From Cupriavidus sp. (GTDB lineage Bacteria; Pseudomonadota; Gammaproteobacteria; Burkholderiales; Burkholderiaceae): a stretch of 14,799 nt of DNA. The stretch is taken from assembly GCA_013362725.1 (NCBI GenBank), contig JABFVP010000721.1:1-14799 (forward strand), in the 5' to 3' direction. Positions 1 to 6,511 of this stretch are shown in pieces (position 1 is the first letter of the stretch; each line of letters opens with the position of its first letter). A model generated the notes under the pieces. It saw only the letters and a program-made list of their open reading frames with translations. It did no database searches and had not been told where the DNA came from. A program made the position numbers and the translations under genes.

Positions 1-315
1 TTCACCGTGGTCAACCTCTACGGCATCGTCGGGCGCGACCGCTACGCCGGCACCGCGACCACGCGCACCGACGTGCCGTACTGGCTGGTCGGCTTCTCCG
101 TGCCGTACGGCGCGCACAAGCTCACCGTCAACTACATGCAGCGCGCGGTGCAGCGCGACCCGCAGGGCCGGCTCAGCAAGGTGCAGGCCGGCTACGGCTA
201 CAGCCTGAGCAAGCGCACCATGCCCTACGTCTTCTTTGACCGCGAGGATCCCAACTCGCACAAGTCCGGCGACACCGTGACCACGGTGGGCGTCGGCATC
301 CAGCACAAATTCTGA
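1..315 (+). CDS. Gram-negative porin, C-terminal fragment
   Basis: This is the 3' end of an outer-membrane general porin of the beta-proteobacterial trimeric type; the gene begins before the window. The frame is open from base 1, giving 104 visible residues, and the GTG at 7 is an internal valine rather than a start. The visible part alternates polar and hydrophobic residues in beta-strand fashion, with strand-like segments such as YWLVGFSVPYG, HKLTVNYMQRAV, VQAGYGYSLSKRTMPYVFF and TVGVGIQHKF. It ends in phenylalanine, the usual C-terminal residue recognised by the Bam machinery. A motif like YxLSKRTxxY followed by GIxHxF is typical of the last two strands of Burkholderiales porins. It would form a passive pore for small hydrophilic solutes. 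Substrate preference cannot be judged from this fragment. The next gene begins 2 nt after the stop. Confidence 0.88.
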   Translation, partial: FTVVNLYGIVGRDRYAGTATTRTDVPYWLVGFSVPYGAHKLTVNYMQRAVQRDPQGRLSKVQAGYGYSLSKRTMPYVFFDREDPNSHKSGDTVTTVGVGIQHKF

Positions 316-317
316 CC

Positions 318-1181
318 ATGACGCTTCCGTATTCGCTGACTGAGCCGGCCGGGGCGGCGCTGCCGCTGGTGGTGGATTCCCCGCACAGTGGCCTGCTGCA
401 TGCCGAGACCCTGCCGCTGGCGGCGCCGCCCGAAGCCCTGCTGTCGGGCTGGGACGCCTATGTCGACCAGCTCTTCGCGCACGCGCCGCGGGTGGGCGGC
501 ACCTTGCTGTGCGCGGATTTTCCGCGCTGGCTGGTCGATGTCAACCGCGCCCGCGACGATATCGACCCCGACCTGATCGACGGCGCCATGCCCTACGCAG
601 TGCGCCCCAGCGACAAGTCCGGCCGCGGCATGGGCGTGCTGCGCCGGCTGGCGCTGCCGGGCGTGCCGGTCTATGCCGCGACGCTGTCGCCGCATATGGC
701 GGAATACCTGCTCAAGACCTACTACGACCCGTACCACGCCGCGCTGTCCGGGCTGCTGGCGCAGCACCATGCGCGCTGGGGCGCGGTGTGGCATCTCGAC
801 TGCCATTCGATGAAGTCGCGCGGCAATGCGATGAACGTCGACAACGGCGCGGCGCGGCCCGATTTCGTCGTCAGCAACGGCGACGGCGCCACTTGCTCGG
901 CGCCATTCATCGAACTGGTGGCGGAGTGCCTGCGCAGCCTGGGCTACCAGGTGGCCTTCAACTGGCCGTACAAGGGCGCGCAGCTGATCCGCGCCTATGC
1001 CGATCCGGCGCAGCGGCGCCACAGCCTGCAGATCGAGATCAACCGGGGGCTGTACATGGACGAGGCCACGCTGGCGCAGCATGAAGGCTTTGCGACGCTG
1101 CGCGGCCATCTCGACGAGCTGCTCGAGCACGTCGCGGCCTTTATCCAGACCGAACTGCGCCACACCGAGCCGCGCCGCTGA
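318..1181 (+). CDS. N-formylglutamate amidohydrolase (HutG-like)
   Basis: This encodes a 287-residue cytosolic hydrolase of the N-formylglutamate amidohydrolase family (PF05013), which releases formate from N-formyl-L-glutamate in one branch of histidine breakdown. Family landmarks are visible in order: DSPHSG at residues 20-25, DVNR at 74-77 leading into DIDPDLIDG at 81-89, HLDCHSM at 159-165 and IEINRGLYMDE at 239-249. The His, Asp and Glu residues in these blocks are the expected metal and catalytic ligands. Length is close to the family norm of about 265-290. The ATG lies 2 nt after the porin stop with no clear Shine-Dalgarno sequence, so translation is probably coupled to the porin. No other hut genes are visible, so a role in histidine catabolism is likely but not proven; related family members act on other formyl-amino acids. 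It converges with the dehydrogenase gene at 1195. Confidence 0.9.
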   Translation: MTLPYSLTEPAGAALPLVVDSPHSGLLHAETLPLAAPPEALLSGWDAYVDQLFAHAPRVGGTLLCADFPRWLVDVNRARDDIDPDLIDGAMPYAVRPSDKSGRGMGVLRRLALPGVPVYAATLSPHMAEYLLKTYYDPYHAALSGLLAQHHARWGAVWHLDCHSMKSRGNAMNVDNGAARPDFVVSNGDGATCSAPFIELVAECLRSLGYQVAFNWPYKGAQLIRAYADPAQRRHSLQIEINRGLYMDEATLAQHEGFATLRGHLDELLEHVAAFIQTELRHTEPRR

Positions 1182-1194
1182 GCGCAGGGGCGCT

Positions 1195-2613
1195 TCACAC
1201 CACCTTGCCGGGATTCATCAGCCCGAGCGGGTCGAGCGCGCCCTTGATCGCCCGCATCATGGCGAGCTCGACCTCGCTCTTGTAGTGCCGGTTCTCCTCG
1301 CGCTTGAGCTGGCCCAGGCCGTGCTCGGCCGAGATCGAGCCGTTGTGCGAGCGCACGCTGTCGTGCACGATGCGGTTGACCTGGTCCTGGTGCGCCAGGA
1401 AGTCATCGTGGTCAACACCTTCGGGCGGCGCCACGTTGTAGTGCAGGTTACCGTCGCCGAGATGGCCGAAGGTGACCATGCGCGCCCCCGGAAAGGCGTT
1501 CTGCAGCAGCGCGTCGGTGCATTCGATAAAGTCCGCGACGCGCGAGACCGGCACGGCGATATCGTGCTTGATGTTCTTGCCGTCTTCCACCTGCGCCAGC
1601 GGAATATGCTCGCGCAGGTTCCAGAAGTCGCGCGACTGCTGCACCGATTCCGCCACCACCGCGTCGGCGACCACGCCGGCGTCGAACGCGGCCGACATCA
1701 TGGTCTCGAAGATGCCTCGCGCATGGGCTTCGCTCTCGTTGTCGGACAGCTCCAGCAGCACCAGCTGCGGATGCATGTCCGCAAACGGATAGCGCAGCTG
1801 CGGGAAGTGCCGCGTCACCAGCGTCATGCTGAGCGCCGACATCAGCTCGAAGCCGGTCAGCATGGCGCCGGCGTGCGACTGGGCGATGGCCAGCAGCGCC
1901 AGCGCGGCGCGCGGGCTCTGCACCGCGGCCAGCGCCGTGACCGACGCGCGCGGCAGCGGGAACAGCTTCATCACCGCGGCGGTGATGATGCCCAGCGTGC
2001 CTTCAGCGCCGATAAACAGGTCGCGCAGGTCGTAACCGGTGTTGTCCTTGCGCAGGCCGCGCAGCCCGTGCCACGTCTCGCCGGAAGGCGTCACCACTTC
2101 CAGTCCCAGGCACAGTTCGCGCGTGTTGCCGTAGCGCAGCACCGCGGTGCCGCCGGCATTGGTCGACAGGTTGCCGCCGATGGTGCAGCTGCCCTCGGCC
2201 GCCAGGCTCAGCGGGAACAGCCGGCCGTGCTCGCGCGCCACCTCTTGCAGCTGCTGCAGCACCACGCCGGCTTCGACCGTGATGGTGTTGTTGAGCGGAT
2301 CGACCTGGCGGATCCGGTTGAGCCGCTGCAGCGAGATCACTACCTGCGGTGCGCCCGCCACCGGCGTCGCGCCGCCGCACAGGCCGGTGTTGCCGCCCTG
2401 GGGCACCACGGCGATCCGGTGCGCATGGCAGGCATGGACGACCTCGGCGACTTCCGCGGTGGTGCCGGGGCGCAGCACCGCCAGCGCCTCGCCGCGATAG
2501 CGCTTGCGCCAGTCGGTCAGGTAGGGCGCCTGGTCGGCCGCGTCGGTCAGCACGTGCTGCGGGCCCAGCGCGGCGCGGCACAGTTCGAGGAAGGAGTCTT
2601 GTGGCGAGGTCAT
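1195..2613 (-). CDS. FAD-binding D-2-hydroxyacid dehydrogenase, D-2-hydroxyglutarate dehydrogenase-like
   Basis: This 472-residue flavoprotein belongs to the GlcD/DLD2/D2HGDH family (FAD_binding_4 followed by FAD-oxidase_C). It oxidises a D-2-hydroxyacid to the 2-oxoacid and passes electrons to an acceptor such as a quinone or electron-transfer flavoprotein. The FAD pyrophosphate loop PQGGNTGLCGG is at residues 71-81. A glycine- and asparagine-rich block GGNLSTNAGG follows, then LRKDNTGYDL and GAEGTLGIIT. The C-terminal catalytic and metal motif HLGDGNLHYNV starts at 384, and EHGLGQ is at 430-435. These blocks match D-2-hydroxyglutarate dehydrogenases better than classical glycolate oxidase GlcD, since LRKDNTGYDL and HLGDGNLH are shared with human D2HGDH. 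That is pattern memory, not an alignment. D-lactate is an alternative substrate. It is the last gene of the wrbA / DUF2069 unit, starting 19 nt after the DUF2069 stop without an obvious Shine-Dalgarno sequence. Confidence 0.88.
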   Translation of the reverse strand: MTSPQDSFLELCRAALGPQHVLTDAADQAPYLTDWRKRYRGEALAVLRPGTTAEVAEVVHACHAHRIAVVPQGGNTGLCGGATPVAGAPQVVISLQRLNRIRQVDPLNNTITVEAGVVLQQLQEVAREHGRLFPLSLAAEGSCTIGGNLSTNAGGTAVLRYGNTRELCLGLEVVTPSGETWHGLRGLRKDNTGYDLRDLFIGAEGTLGIITAAVMKLFPLPRASVTALAAVQSPRAALALLAIAQSHAGAMLTGFELMSALSMTLVTRHFPQLRYPFADMHPQLVLLELSDNESEAHARGIFETMMSAAFDAGVVADAVVAESVQQSRDFWNLREHIPLAQVEDGKNIKHDIAVPVSRVADFIECTDALLQNAFPGARMVTFGHLGDGNLHYNVAPPEGVDHDDFLAHQDQVNRIVHDSVRSHNGSISAEHGLGQLKREENRHYKSEVELAMMRAIKGALDPLGLMNPGKVV

Positions 2614-2632
2614 GGCGATGGGTGGATGCGAT

Positions 2633-3040
2633 TCAGGACTTGCGCGCAGCGCCCTTGGCGGCGGCGCGGGCGCGGCGCTTGTACGGGCGCAGGTAGAGGA
2701 TGGTGCTGGTGACGAACACCAGCGTCAGCGCCACCTCGACCCACGCCAGCGTGGACGAGGGCGCGCGGTCGCTGGTGGCGCGCACGATGCCTTCGGTGAA
2801 GAACAGCAGGATCAGCATCGACGACCACTGCATGGTGTAGCGGTTGCGCGTGAGCACGCCGCGCAGCGGCAGCAGCAGCGGCAGGAACTTGAGGATCAGC
2901 CAGGAACCGCCCGGGCGCAGCGGCGCCAGCAACCATTCCCAGGCGATGCACAGCACCAGCAGCGCCAGCAGGCTGCCCACGCTGAGCCGGTACAGCCACG
3001 GATTGTGCAGGGCCTGGTCGCCATCCGCGGCGGCCGTCAT
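2633..3040 (-). CDS. DUF2069 small integral membrane protein
   Basis: This 135-residue protein has a short polar N-terminus and about four predicted transmembrane helices: roughly residues 18-35 (SVGSLLALLVLCIAWEWL), 45-60 (SWLILKFLPLLLPLRG), 68-84 (MQWSSMLILLFFTEGIV) and 96-115 (AWVEVALTLVFVTSTILYL). It ends in a very basic cytoplasmic tail rich in Lys, Arg and Ala. The segment LKFLPLLLPLRG followed by TEG is the hallmark of DUF2069 (PF09842), a family of unknown function. I chose the ATG at 3040 because it overlaps the wrbA stop in an ATGA arrangement and has a CGGAG Shine-Dalgarno about 7 nt upstream; longer in-frame starts would lie inside wrbA. The wrbA-DUF2069 pairing recurs in beta- and gamma-proteobacteria as I recall, so the two products may act together. 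The molecular role is unknown. Confidence 0.85.
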   Translation of the reverse strand: MTAAADGDQALHNPWLYRLSVGSLLALLVLCIAWEWLLAPLRPGGSWLILKFLPLLLPLRGVLTRNRYTMQWSSMLILLFFTEGIVRATSDRAPSSTLAWVEVALTLVFVTSTILYLRPYKRRARAAAKGAARKS

Positions 3041-3639
3041 GCCTGCGCTCCGGTCAGGCGCAGCGCGGTCTGCGCCAGCCGGCGGCCCATGGCCATGGCC
3101 AGCGCCGCTTCGTCTTCGGTGACGGGGCCGCGGTTGTCGCCGTGGGCATGGTGGCTGGGGCCGTACGGCGTGCCGCCGGAGGCGGTCGTCATCAGCCCTT
3201 TTTCGGAGTAGGGCAGGCCCAGTATCAGCATGCCGTGGTGCAGCAGCGGCAGCATCATCGACAGCAGCGTGGTCTCCTGCCCCCCGTGCAGGCTGCCGGT
3301 GGCGGTGAACACGCAGGCGGGTTTGCCGGTGAGGGCGCCCGACAGCCACTGGGCCACGGTGCCGTCGAGGAAGTACTTCACCGGCGCGGCCATGTTGCCG
3401 AAGCGGGTGGGGCTGCCAAGCGCGAGACCTGCGCATTCCTCCAGATCACGCAGCTCGGCATACGGCGGCCCGTCGGCGGGGATGTCCGGCGCGGTGGCCT
3501 CGCACACGGTGGAAACCGGCGGCACCGTACGCAGGCGGGCCTGCGCGCCGGGGACGCTGTCGATGCCGGTGGCGATCAGTTCGGCGAGCTTGCGGGTGCT
3601 GCCGTGGCGGCTGTAGTACAGGACGAGGATCTCGGTCAT
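3037..3639 (-). CDS. wrbA: NAD(P)H:quinone oxidoreductase, flavodoxin-like WrbA
   Basis: This 200-residue FMN enzyme of the WrbA family (type IV NAD(P)H:quinone oxidoreductase) reduces quinones by two electrons in the cytosol and so limits redox cycling. The flavodoxin phosphate loop SRHGST is at residues 10-15 right after the first beta strand. GSPTRFGNM, the FMN ring loop typical of WrbA, is at 75-83. ATGSLHGGQETT (113-124) and HHGM (134-137) are followed by GGTPYG near 155, all diagnostic of WrbA. Length matches the family (about 198). The ATG at 3639 is chosen because the flavodoxin fold begins at once (MTEILVLYYS); the longer open frame upstream adds non-homologous sequence. No Shine-Dalgarno is evident. 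Its TGA overlaps the ATG of the DUF2069 gene, and the D-2-hydroxyacid dehydrogenase gene follows, so the three are probably one transcript. It is divergent from the yihY-type gene. Confidence 0.93.
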   Translation of the reverse strand: MTEILVLYYSRHGSTRKLAELIATGIDSVPGAQARLRTVPPVSTVCEATAPDIPADGPPYAELRDLEECAGLALGSPTRFGNMAAPVKYFLDGTVAQWLSGALTGKPACVFTATGSLHGGQETTLLSMMLPLLHHGMLILGLPYSEKGLMTTASGGTPYGPSHHAHGDNRGPVTEDEAALAMAMGRRLAQTALRLTGAQA

Positions 3640-3710
3640 GGAGCGGGATGGCCGACGCTGAGAGGATGGTGAAAGGGCGGTGCGCGGGAGGATGCCGGCA
3701 ACAATGCGCG

Positions 3711-3717
3711 TATTATA
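3711..3717. promoter_or_regulatory. Candidate -10 element readable on both strands, wrbA / yihY-type spacer
   Basis: In a 187-nt GC-rich spacer between divergent genes there is one AT-rich island. Read on the minus strand, 3717-3712 is a perfect TATAAT, placing a start about 65 nt before wrbA. Read on the plus strand, 3711-3716 is TATTAT, about 110 nt before the yihY-type gene. Neither direction has a good -35 box 16-18 nt upstream. The overlap suggests a shared or competing promoter, but this is inference. GCGC flanks the island on both sides. Confidence 0.4.
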
Positions 3718-3810
3718 GATGCGCCCCCCGCGCCATCTGCCGATTGCCACGCGCTGCACGCGCAACGGGGCCATCCTTCAATTCGACAGACGATCCGACC
3801 AACCCGATCC

Positions 3811-3815
3811 AGGAG
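3811..3815 (+). promoter_or_regulatory. Ribosome binding site of the YihY-type gene
   Basis: AGGAG sits 11 nt before the ATG at 3827 and 5 nt before an in-frame TTG at 3821. It rules out the longer open frame that begins at 3719. The choice between TTG (3821) and ATG (3827) changes the protein by only two residues; ATG is taken as the more usual start. Confidence 0.6.
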
Positions 3816-3826
3816 CTTGCTTGCGC

Positions 3827-5173
3827 ATGATTGGAGCCCGCATCGCCCGCCTGCGCCGGGAATGGAACCTGCAAAAGGTGCGTGCCCTGGCGCGCTATGC
3901 GCTGCGCCGCGCCGCCGAAGACCGGCTGCCGCAGGTCTCGGCCAGCCTCACTTTCACCACCGTGCTGGCGGTGGTGCCGGTGCTGACCGTGGCCTTCGCG
4001 CTGCTGGCCGCGTTTCCGGTGTTCCGCGACTTCCGCAACGCCATCGAGGCATTCCTGTTCCAGAACCTGATTCCCGGCAACGTCAGCGAATCGATCCAGC
4101 GCTACCTCGGCATGTTCGCCAAGAGCGCGCGCGGGCTGACCGCGATGGGCCTGGGCGGGCTGATGGTGACCTCGGTGCTGACCATGCTGACGGTGGAAGA
4201 CGCGCTCAACGCAATCTGGCGCGTCAAGCAGCGGCGCCCGCTGGCGCAGCGAGTGCTGGTGTTCTGGGCGGTGCTGACCTTCGGCCCGGTGCTGATCGGC
4301 GCCAGCCTGTCGATCAGCTCCTACCTGATCTCGATCTCGGCGGGCTATGTCGGCACCATGCCGGTGGGCGTGGGCCTGCTGGTGGGCGCGGCGCCGGTGC
4401 TGCTGTCGGCGCTGGCCTTCGCCTTCCTGTACACGGCGGTGCCCAACGCCTATGTCGAGTGGCGCGACGCGATCGTCGCCGGCCTGGTCGCGGCGGTGGC
4501 GTTCGAATTCGCCAAGCGCGGCTTCGGCTATTTCATCACCGAGATCCCGGCCTACACCGCGGTCTACGGCACCTTCGCCGCGCTGCCGCTGTTTCTGCTG
4601 TGGATCTACCTGAGCTGGCTGGTGACGCTGCTGGGCGCGACCATCGCCGCCAACCTGCCGGTGATCCGGCAGGGCTACTGGCGCCGCCGCAGCTTTGCCG
4701 GCAGCGAGTTCTTCGACGCGCTGGGCGTGCTGCTGCTGCTTTACCGCGCCCGCGACGAAGTGCCGCGCAGCGTCGGCGAACTGGACCTGAGCCGCAAGCT
4801 GCGGGTCGAGGCCGACTACCTGGCCGGCCTGCTGGACAAGCTCAAGGCCATGCACCTGGTCGGCCGCCTGCAGCAGGAGCGCGGCCAGGCCCACTGGGCA
4901 CTGCTGTGCGACCCGTCGCAGGTGACGCTGCGCACGCTGCATGACCGGCTGGTGCTGAACCTGCCCCGGCTGCCGCGCACGGCGCTGGCGCAGCACCTGC
5001 GCGGGGCCGATGCACTCAAGTCGATCCTGTACAATCCGCAGCTGGATCAGACGCTGGAGGCGGTGTTCCGGCGGCAGCCGGTGGATTTGCCGCCCACGGC
5101 CGGCGATGGCGACGGGCAGCGCCCGCGGCGTGCGCTGGAGGTGGTGCCACCGGGGTGGCATGGGCAGGTTTGA
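3827..5173 (+). CDS. YihY/BrkB family inner membrane protein (UPF0761)
   Basis: This 448-residue polytopic membrane protein belongs to the YihY family (PF03631, once mis-annotated as ribonuclease BN). Its function is not firmly established. A basic N-terminus of about 37 residues precedes six hydrophobic segments: SLTFTTVLAVVPVLTVAFAL from about 40, then helices around MGLGGLMVTSVLTML, VLVFWAVLTFGPVLIGASL, GVGLLVGAAPVLLSALAF, DAIVAGLVAAVAFEF and LPLFLLWIYLSWLVTLLGA, ending near residue 295. Family-typical stretches are RLPQVSASLTFTT, YTAVPNAYVEWRDA and YTAVYGTFAALPLFLLWIYLSW. After the membrane core comes a soluble C-terminal region of about 150 residues. Its first part (DEVPRSVGELDLSRKLR through KAMHLVGRL) resembles a winged-helix arrangement, an extension found in the longer proteobacterial members. 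It is divergent from wrbA and convergent with the DUF962 gene. Confidence 0.88.
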   Translation: MIGARIARLRREWNLQKVRALARYALRRAAEDRLPQVSASLTFTTVLAVVPVLTVAFALLAAFPVFRDFRNAIEAFLFQNLIPGNVSESIQRYLGMFAKSARGLTAMGLGGLMVTSVLTMLTVEDALNAIWRVKQRRPLAQRVLVFWAVLTFGPVLIGASLSISSYLISISAGYVGTMPVGVGLLVGAAPVLLSALAFAFLYTAVPNAYVEWRDAIVAGLVAAVAFEFAKRGFGYFITEIPAYTAVYGTFAALPLFLLWIYLSWLVTLLGATIAANLPVIRQGYWRRRSFAGSEFFDALGVLLLLYRARDEVPRSVGELDLSRKLRVEADYLAGLLDKLKAMHLVGRLQQERGQAHWALLCDPSQVTLRTLHDRLVLNLPRLPRTALAQHLRGADALKSILYNPQLDQTLEAVFRRQPVDLPPTAGDGDGQRPRRALEVVPPGWHGQV

Positions 5174-5207
5174 ATTATTGGTTAGACGTCAGACGTTGGC
5201 GTTGTTG

Positions 5208-5240
5208 GGTGGGCGCTGTTTGTGACCAACAGCGACCACC
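5208..5240. terminator. Long hairpin between convergent genes, probable bidirectional terminator
   Basis: CGCTGTT at 5214-5220 pairs perfectly with AACAGCG at 5228-5234 around a 7-nt loop (TGTGACC). Past one G/A mismatch, GGTGG at 5208-5212 pairs with CCACC at 5236-5240, giving a 12-pair stem. It lies 34 nt after the YihY-type stop and 27 nt beyond the stop of the minus-strand DUF962 gene, where both transcripts should end. No T-run follows on either strand, so it is not a textbook intrinsic terminator. Confidence 0.5.
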
Positions 5241-5267
5241 CCAACCAAGGGCCAAGCCCCGCCCCCT

Positions 5268-5585
5268 TCAAAACGGAATCCTCCCCCGCCAGATATCGAA
5301 ATACATCACCCAATCCCCCATCAGGCTATAGATGGGATGCCGGAACGTAGCCGGCCGGTTCTTCTCGAAGCCGAAGTGCCCGACCCAGGCGAACGCATAT
5401 CCCGCCACCACCGCGGCGAGCAGCCACCACAAATTGGCGGTCACGATCAGCGCCACCAGGCACAGCAGCGCCACCGTCGACCCGGCAAAATGCAGCCGCC
5501 TGCAGGTACGGTTCTGGTGTTCGCTCAGGTAGTAGGGATAAAAGGCCGCGAAACTCTCGAACTCGCGTGCGCGGGCGTGGGCCAT
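5268..5585 (-). CDS. Mpo1-like (DUF962) small membrane protein
   Basis: This 105-residue protein belongs to the DUF962 / Mpo1-like family (PF06127). The yeast member Mpo1 is an Fe(II)-dependent dioxygenase of 2-hydroxy fatty-acid alpha-oxidation; whether bacterial members do the same is not known. The N-terminal block FYPYYLSEHQN, then CRRLHFAGS, and the C-terminal block WVGHFGFEKNRPATFRHP are the family signatures. They carry His23, His32, His70 and His83, which match the conserved metal-ligand pattern. Two hydrophobic segments lie between them (about 36-50 and 52-68). It ends at PF after IWRGRIPF. The ATG at 5585 has a GGAG Shine-Dalgarno 6 nt upstream. It appears to be monocistronic: the preceding gene on this strand stops about 100 nt upstream beyond a hairpin, and the gene downstream converges. 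Assignment to the family is firm and the reaction is inference. Confidence 0.87.
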   Translation of the reverse strand: MAHARAREFESFAAFYPYYLSEHQNRTCRRLHFAGSTVALLCLVALIVTANLWWLLAAVVAGYAFAWVGHFGFEKNRPATFRHPIYSLMGDWVMYFDIWRGRIPF

Positions 5586-5645
5586 GGCTGTCTCCGGCAG
5601 GTCTTGTTTGCTGCAGTGTAGACCTTCCGCGCCGGGATGCAGCGG

Positions 5646-5673
5646 GGACGGCCGCCGGCGCGGCAGGCCGTCC
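5646..5673 (-). terminator. GC-rich hairpin after the alpha/beta hydrolase gene
   Basis: GGACGGCC at 5646-5653 pairs perfectly with GGCCGTCC at 5666-5673 around a 12-nt segment that can itself pair further (GCC with GGC and one bulged A). It begins 14 nt beyond the hydrolase stop on the minus strand and precedes the DUF962 gene. No T-run follows, so termination is likely but unproven. Confidence 0.4.
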
Positions 5674-5686
5674 GGGCGGAGCAGTG

Positions 5687-6511
5687 TCAGCCCGCCGCCA
5701 CCACCTTGCGCGCAAACGCCGCCAGCGCATCCAGCACTTCATCCGGACGCTCGCCCATCAGCGCATGGCCGCACGGCACCGTCACCACGCTCGCGCTGCG
5801 CATCTTGCCAGCCAGTGCCTGGGCCGCCTTGGGCGAGGTCATCATGTCCTTGCTGCCGGTGATGAACAGCGCCGGGCACGCCGCCGCCGCGGCGGCTTCT
5901 TCGCCATGGGCATAGGCGTTGCAGGCCGAGAAGTCATTGTGGAACACATGCGCCTGCGGGTTGTTGCGCGACACCCGTTCCATCAGCCGCTGGCTGCCGC
6001 CGTGCATCCACGCGCCGGGGCCCGGCGACGACGGCTTGTTGGCGAGGCTCGAGTGCGACCAGGTGTTGACCATGGCAATGGCGTCGCCCTCGCGGTTGAG
6101 CGAGGCGTCCAGCAGCGCGTCAGAGACCTTCATCGGATAGGCCGTGGCCAGCAGGCCGATGCCGCGTACTGCCTGCGGATGGCGCGCCGCGCATTCCAGC
6201 GCGATCAGCGAGCCCATGCTGTGGCCGAACACGAAGGCCGGTGCGGCGACGCCGGCGGCGGCCACCAGCGCCATGACCCAGTCTGCCATGGCTTCGACCG
6301 TGGCCAGCGGCGCGCCCTGGCTGCGGTTGTGGCCGGGCAGGTCCACCGCCAGCACCGAGAAGCCGTGGTTGGCAAACCAGCGCGTCTGCAGCGCCCAGAC
6401 GCTGTGGTCGTTCTGCGCGCCATGGATGAAGACGGCGCAGGGCTGGGCGGGATCGAACGTTTTGCCGCCGGTATAGGCGTAGGCCGGCTGGCCGGCAATG
6501 GTCAGTTCCAT
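5687..6511 (-). CDS. Alpha/beta hydrolase, function unassigned
   Basis: This 274-residue protein has a complete alpha/beta hydrolase fold and no signal peptide, so it is probably cytosolic. The oxyanion-hole motif IHGAQNDHSVW starts at residue 29. VDLPGHNRS is at 56-64. The nucleophile elbow GHSMG is at 96-100 with Ser98 as nucleophile. The acid is probably Asp222 in ITGSKDMM and the base His249 in PCGHALMGE. The sequence between about 125 and 200 forms the variable cap. It resembles esterase, haloperoxidase-like and lactonase members, but no substrate can be read from it. It is too short and lacks the motifs of MetX, the homoserine acetyltransferase that would make sense beside metY. Its ATG overlaps the metY TGA by one base (TGATG), and a GGGAGG Shine-Dalgarno lies about 8 nt upstream inside metY, so it is translated from the metY message. 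Confidence 0.87.
   Translation of the reverse strand: MELTIAGQPAYAYTGGKTFDPAQPCAVFIHGAQNDHSVWALQTRWFANHGFSVLAVDLPGHNRSQGAPLATVEAMADWVMALVAAAGVAAPAFVFGHSMGSLIALECAARHPQAVRGIGLLATAYPMKVSDALLDASLNREGDAIAMVNTWSHSSLANKPSSPGPGAWMHGGSQRLMERVSRNNPQAHVFHNDFSACNAYAHGEEAAAAAACPALFITGSKDMMTSPKAAQALAGKMRSASVVTVPCGHALMGERPDEVLDALAAFARKVVAAG

Noticed and set aside
997..2712. A 571-codon plus-strand open frame opposite the D-2-hydroxyacid dehydrogenase
   Set aside because: It begins inside the amidohydrolase gene in another frame and yields a His/Gln/Arg-rich product. The minus strand holds a convincing flavoprotein.
2633..3436. A longer version of the DUF2069 protein (267 codons)
   Set aside because: The extra N-terminal part is out-of-frame wrbA sequence. 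The internal ATG at 3040 has a Shine-Dalgarno and the ATGA overlap, and gives the normal family length.
3713..5161. A 482-codon minus-strand open frame antisense to the YihY-type gene
   Set aside because: Low-complexity His/Gln/Arg-rich product with no recognisable fold, and an almost exact mirror of a real membrane-protein gene.
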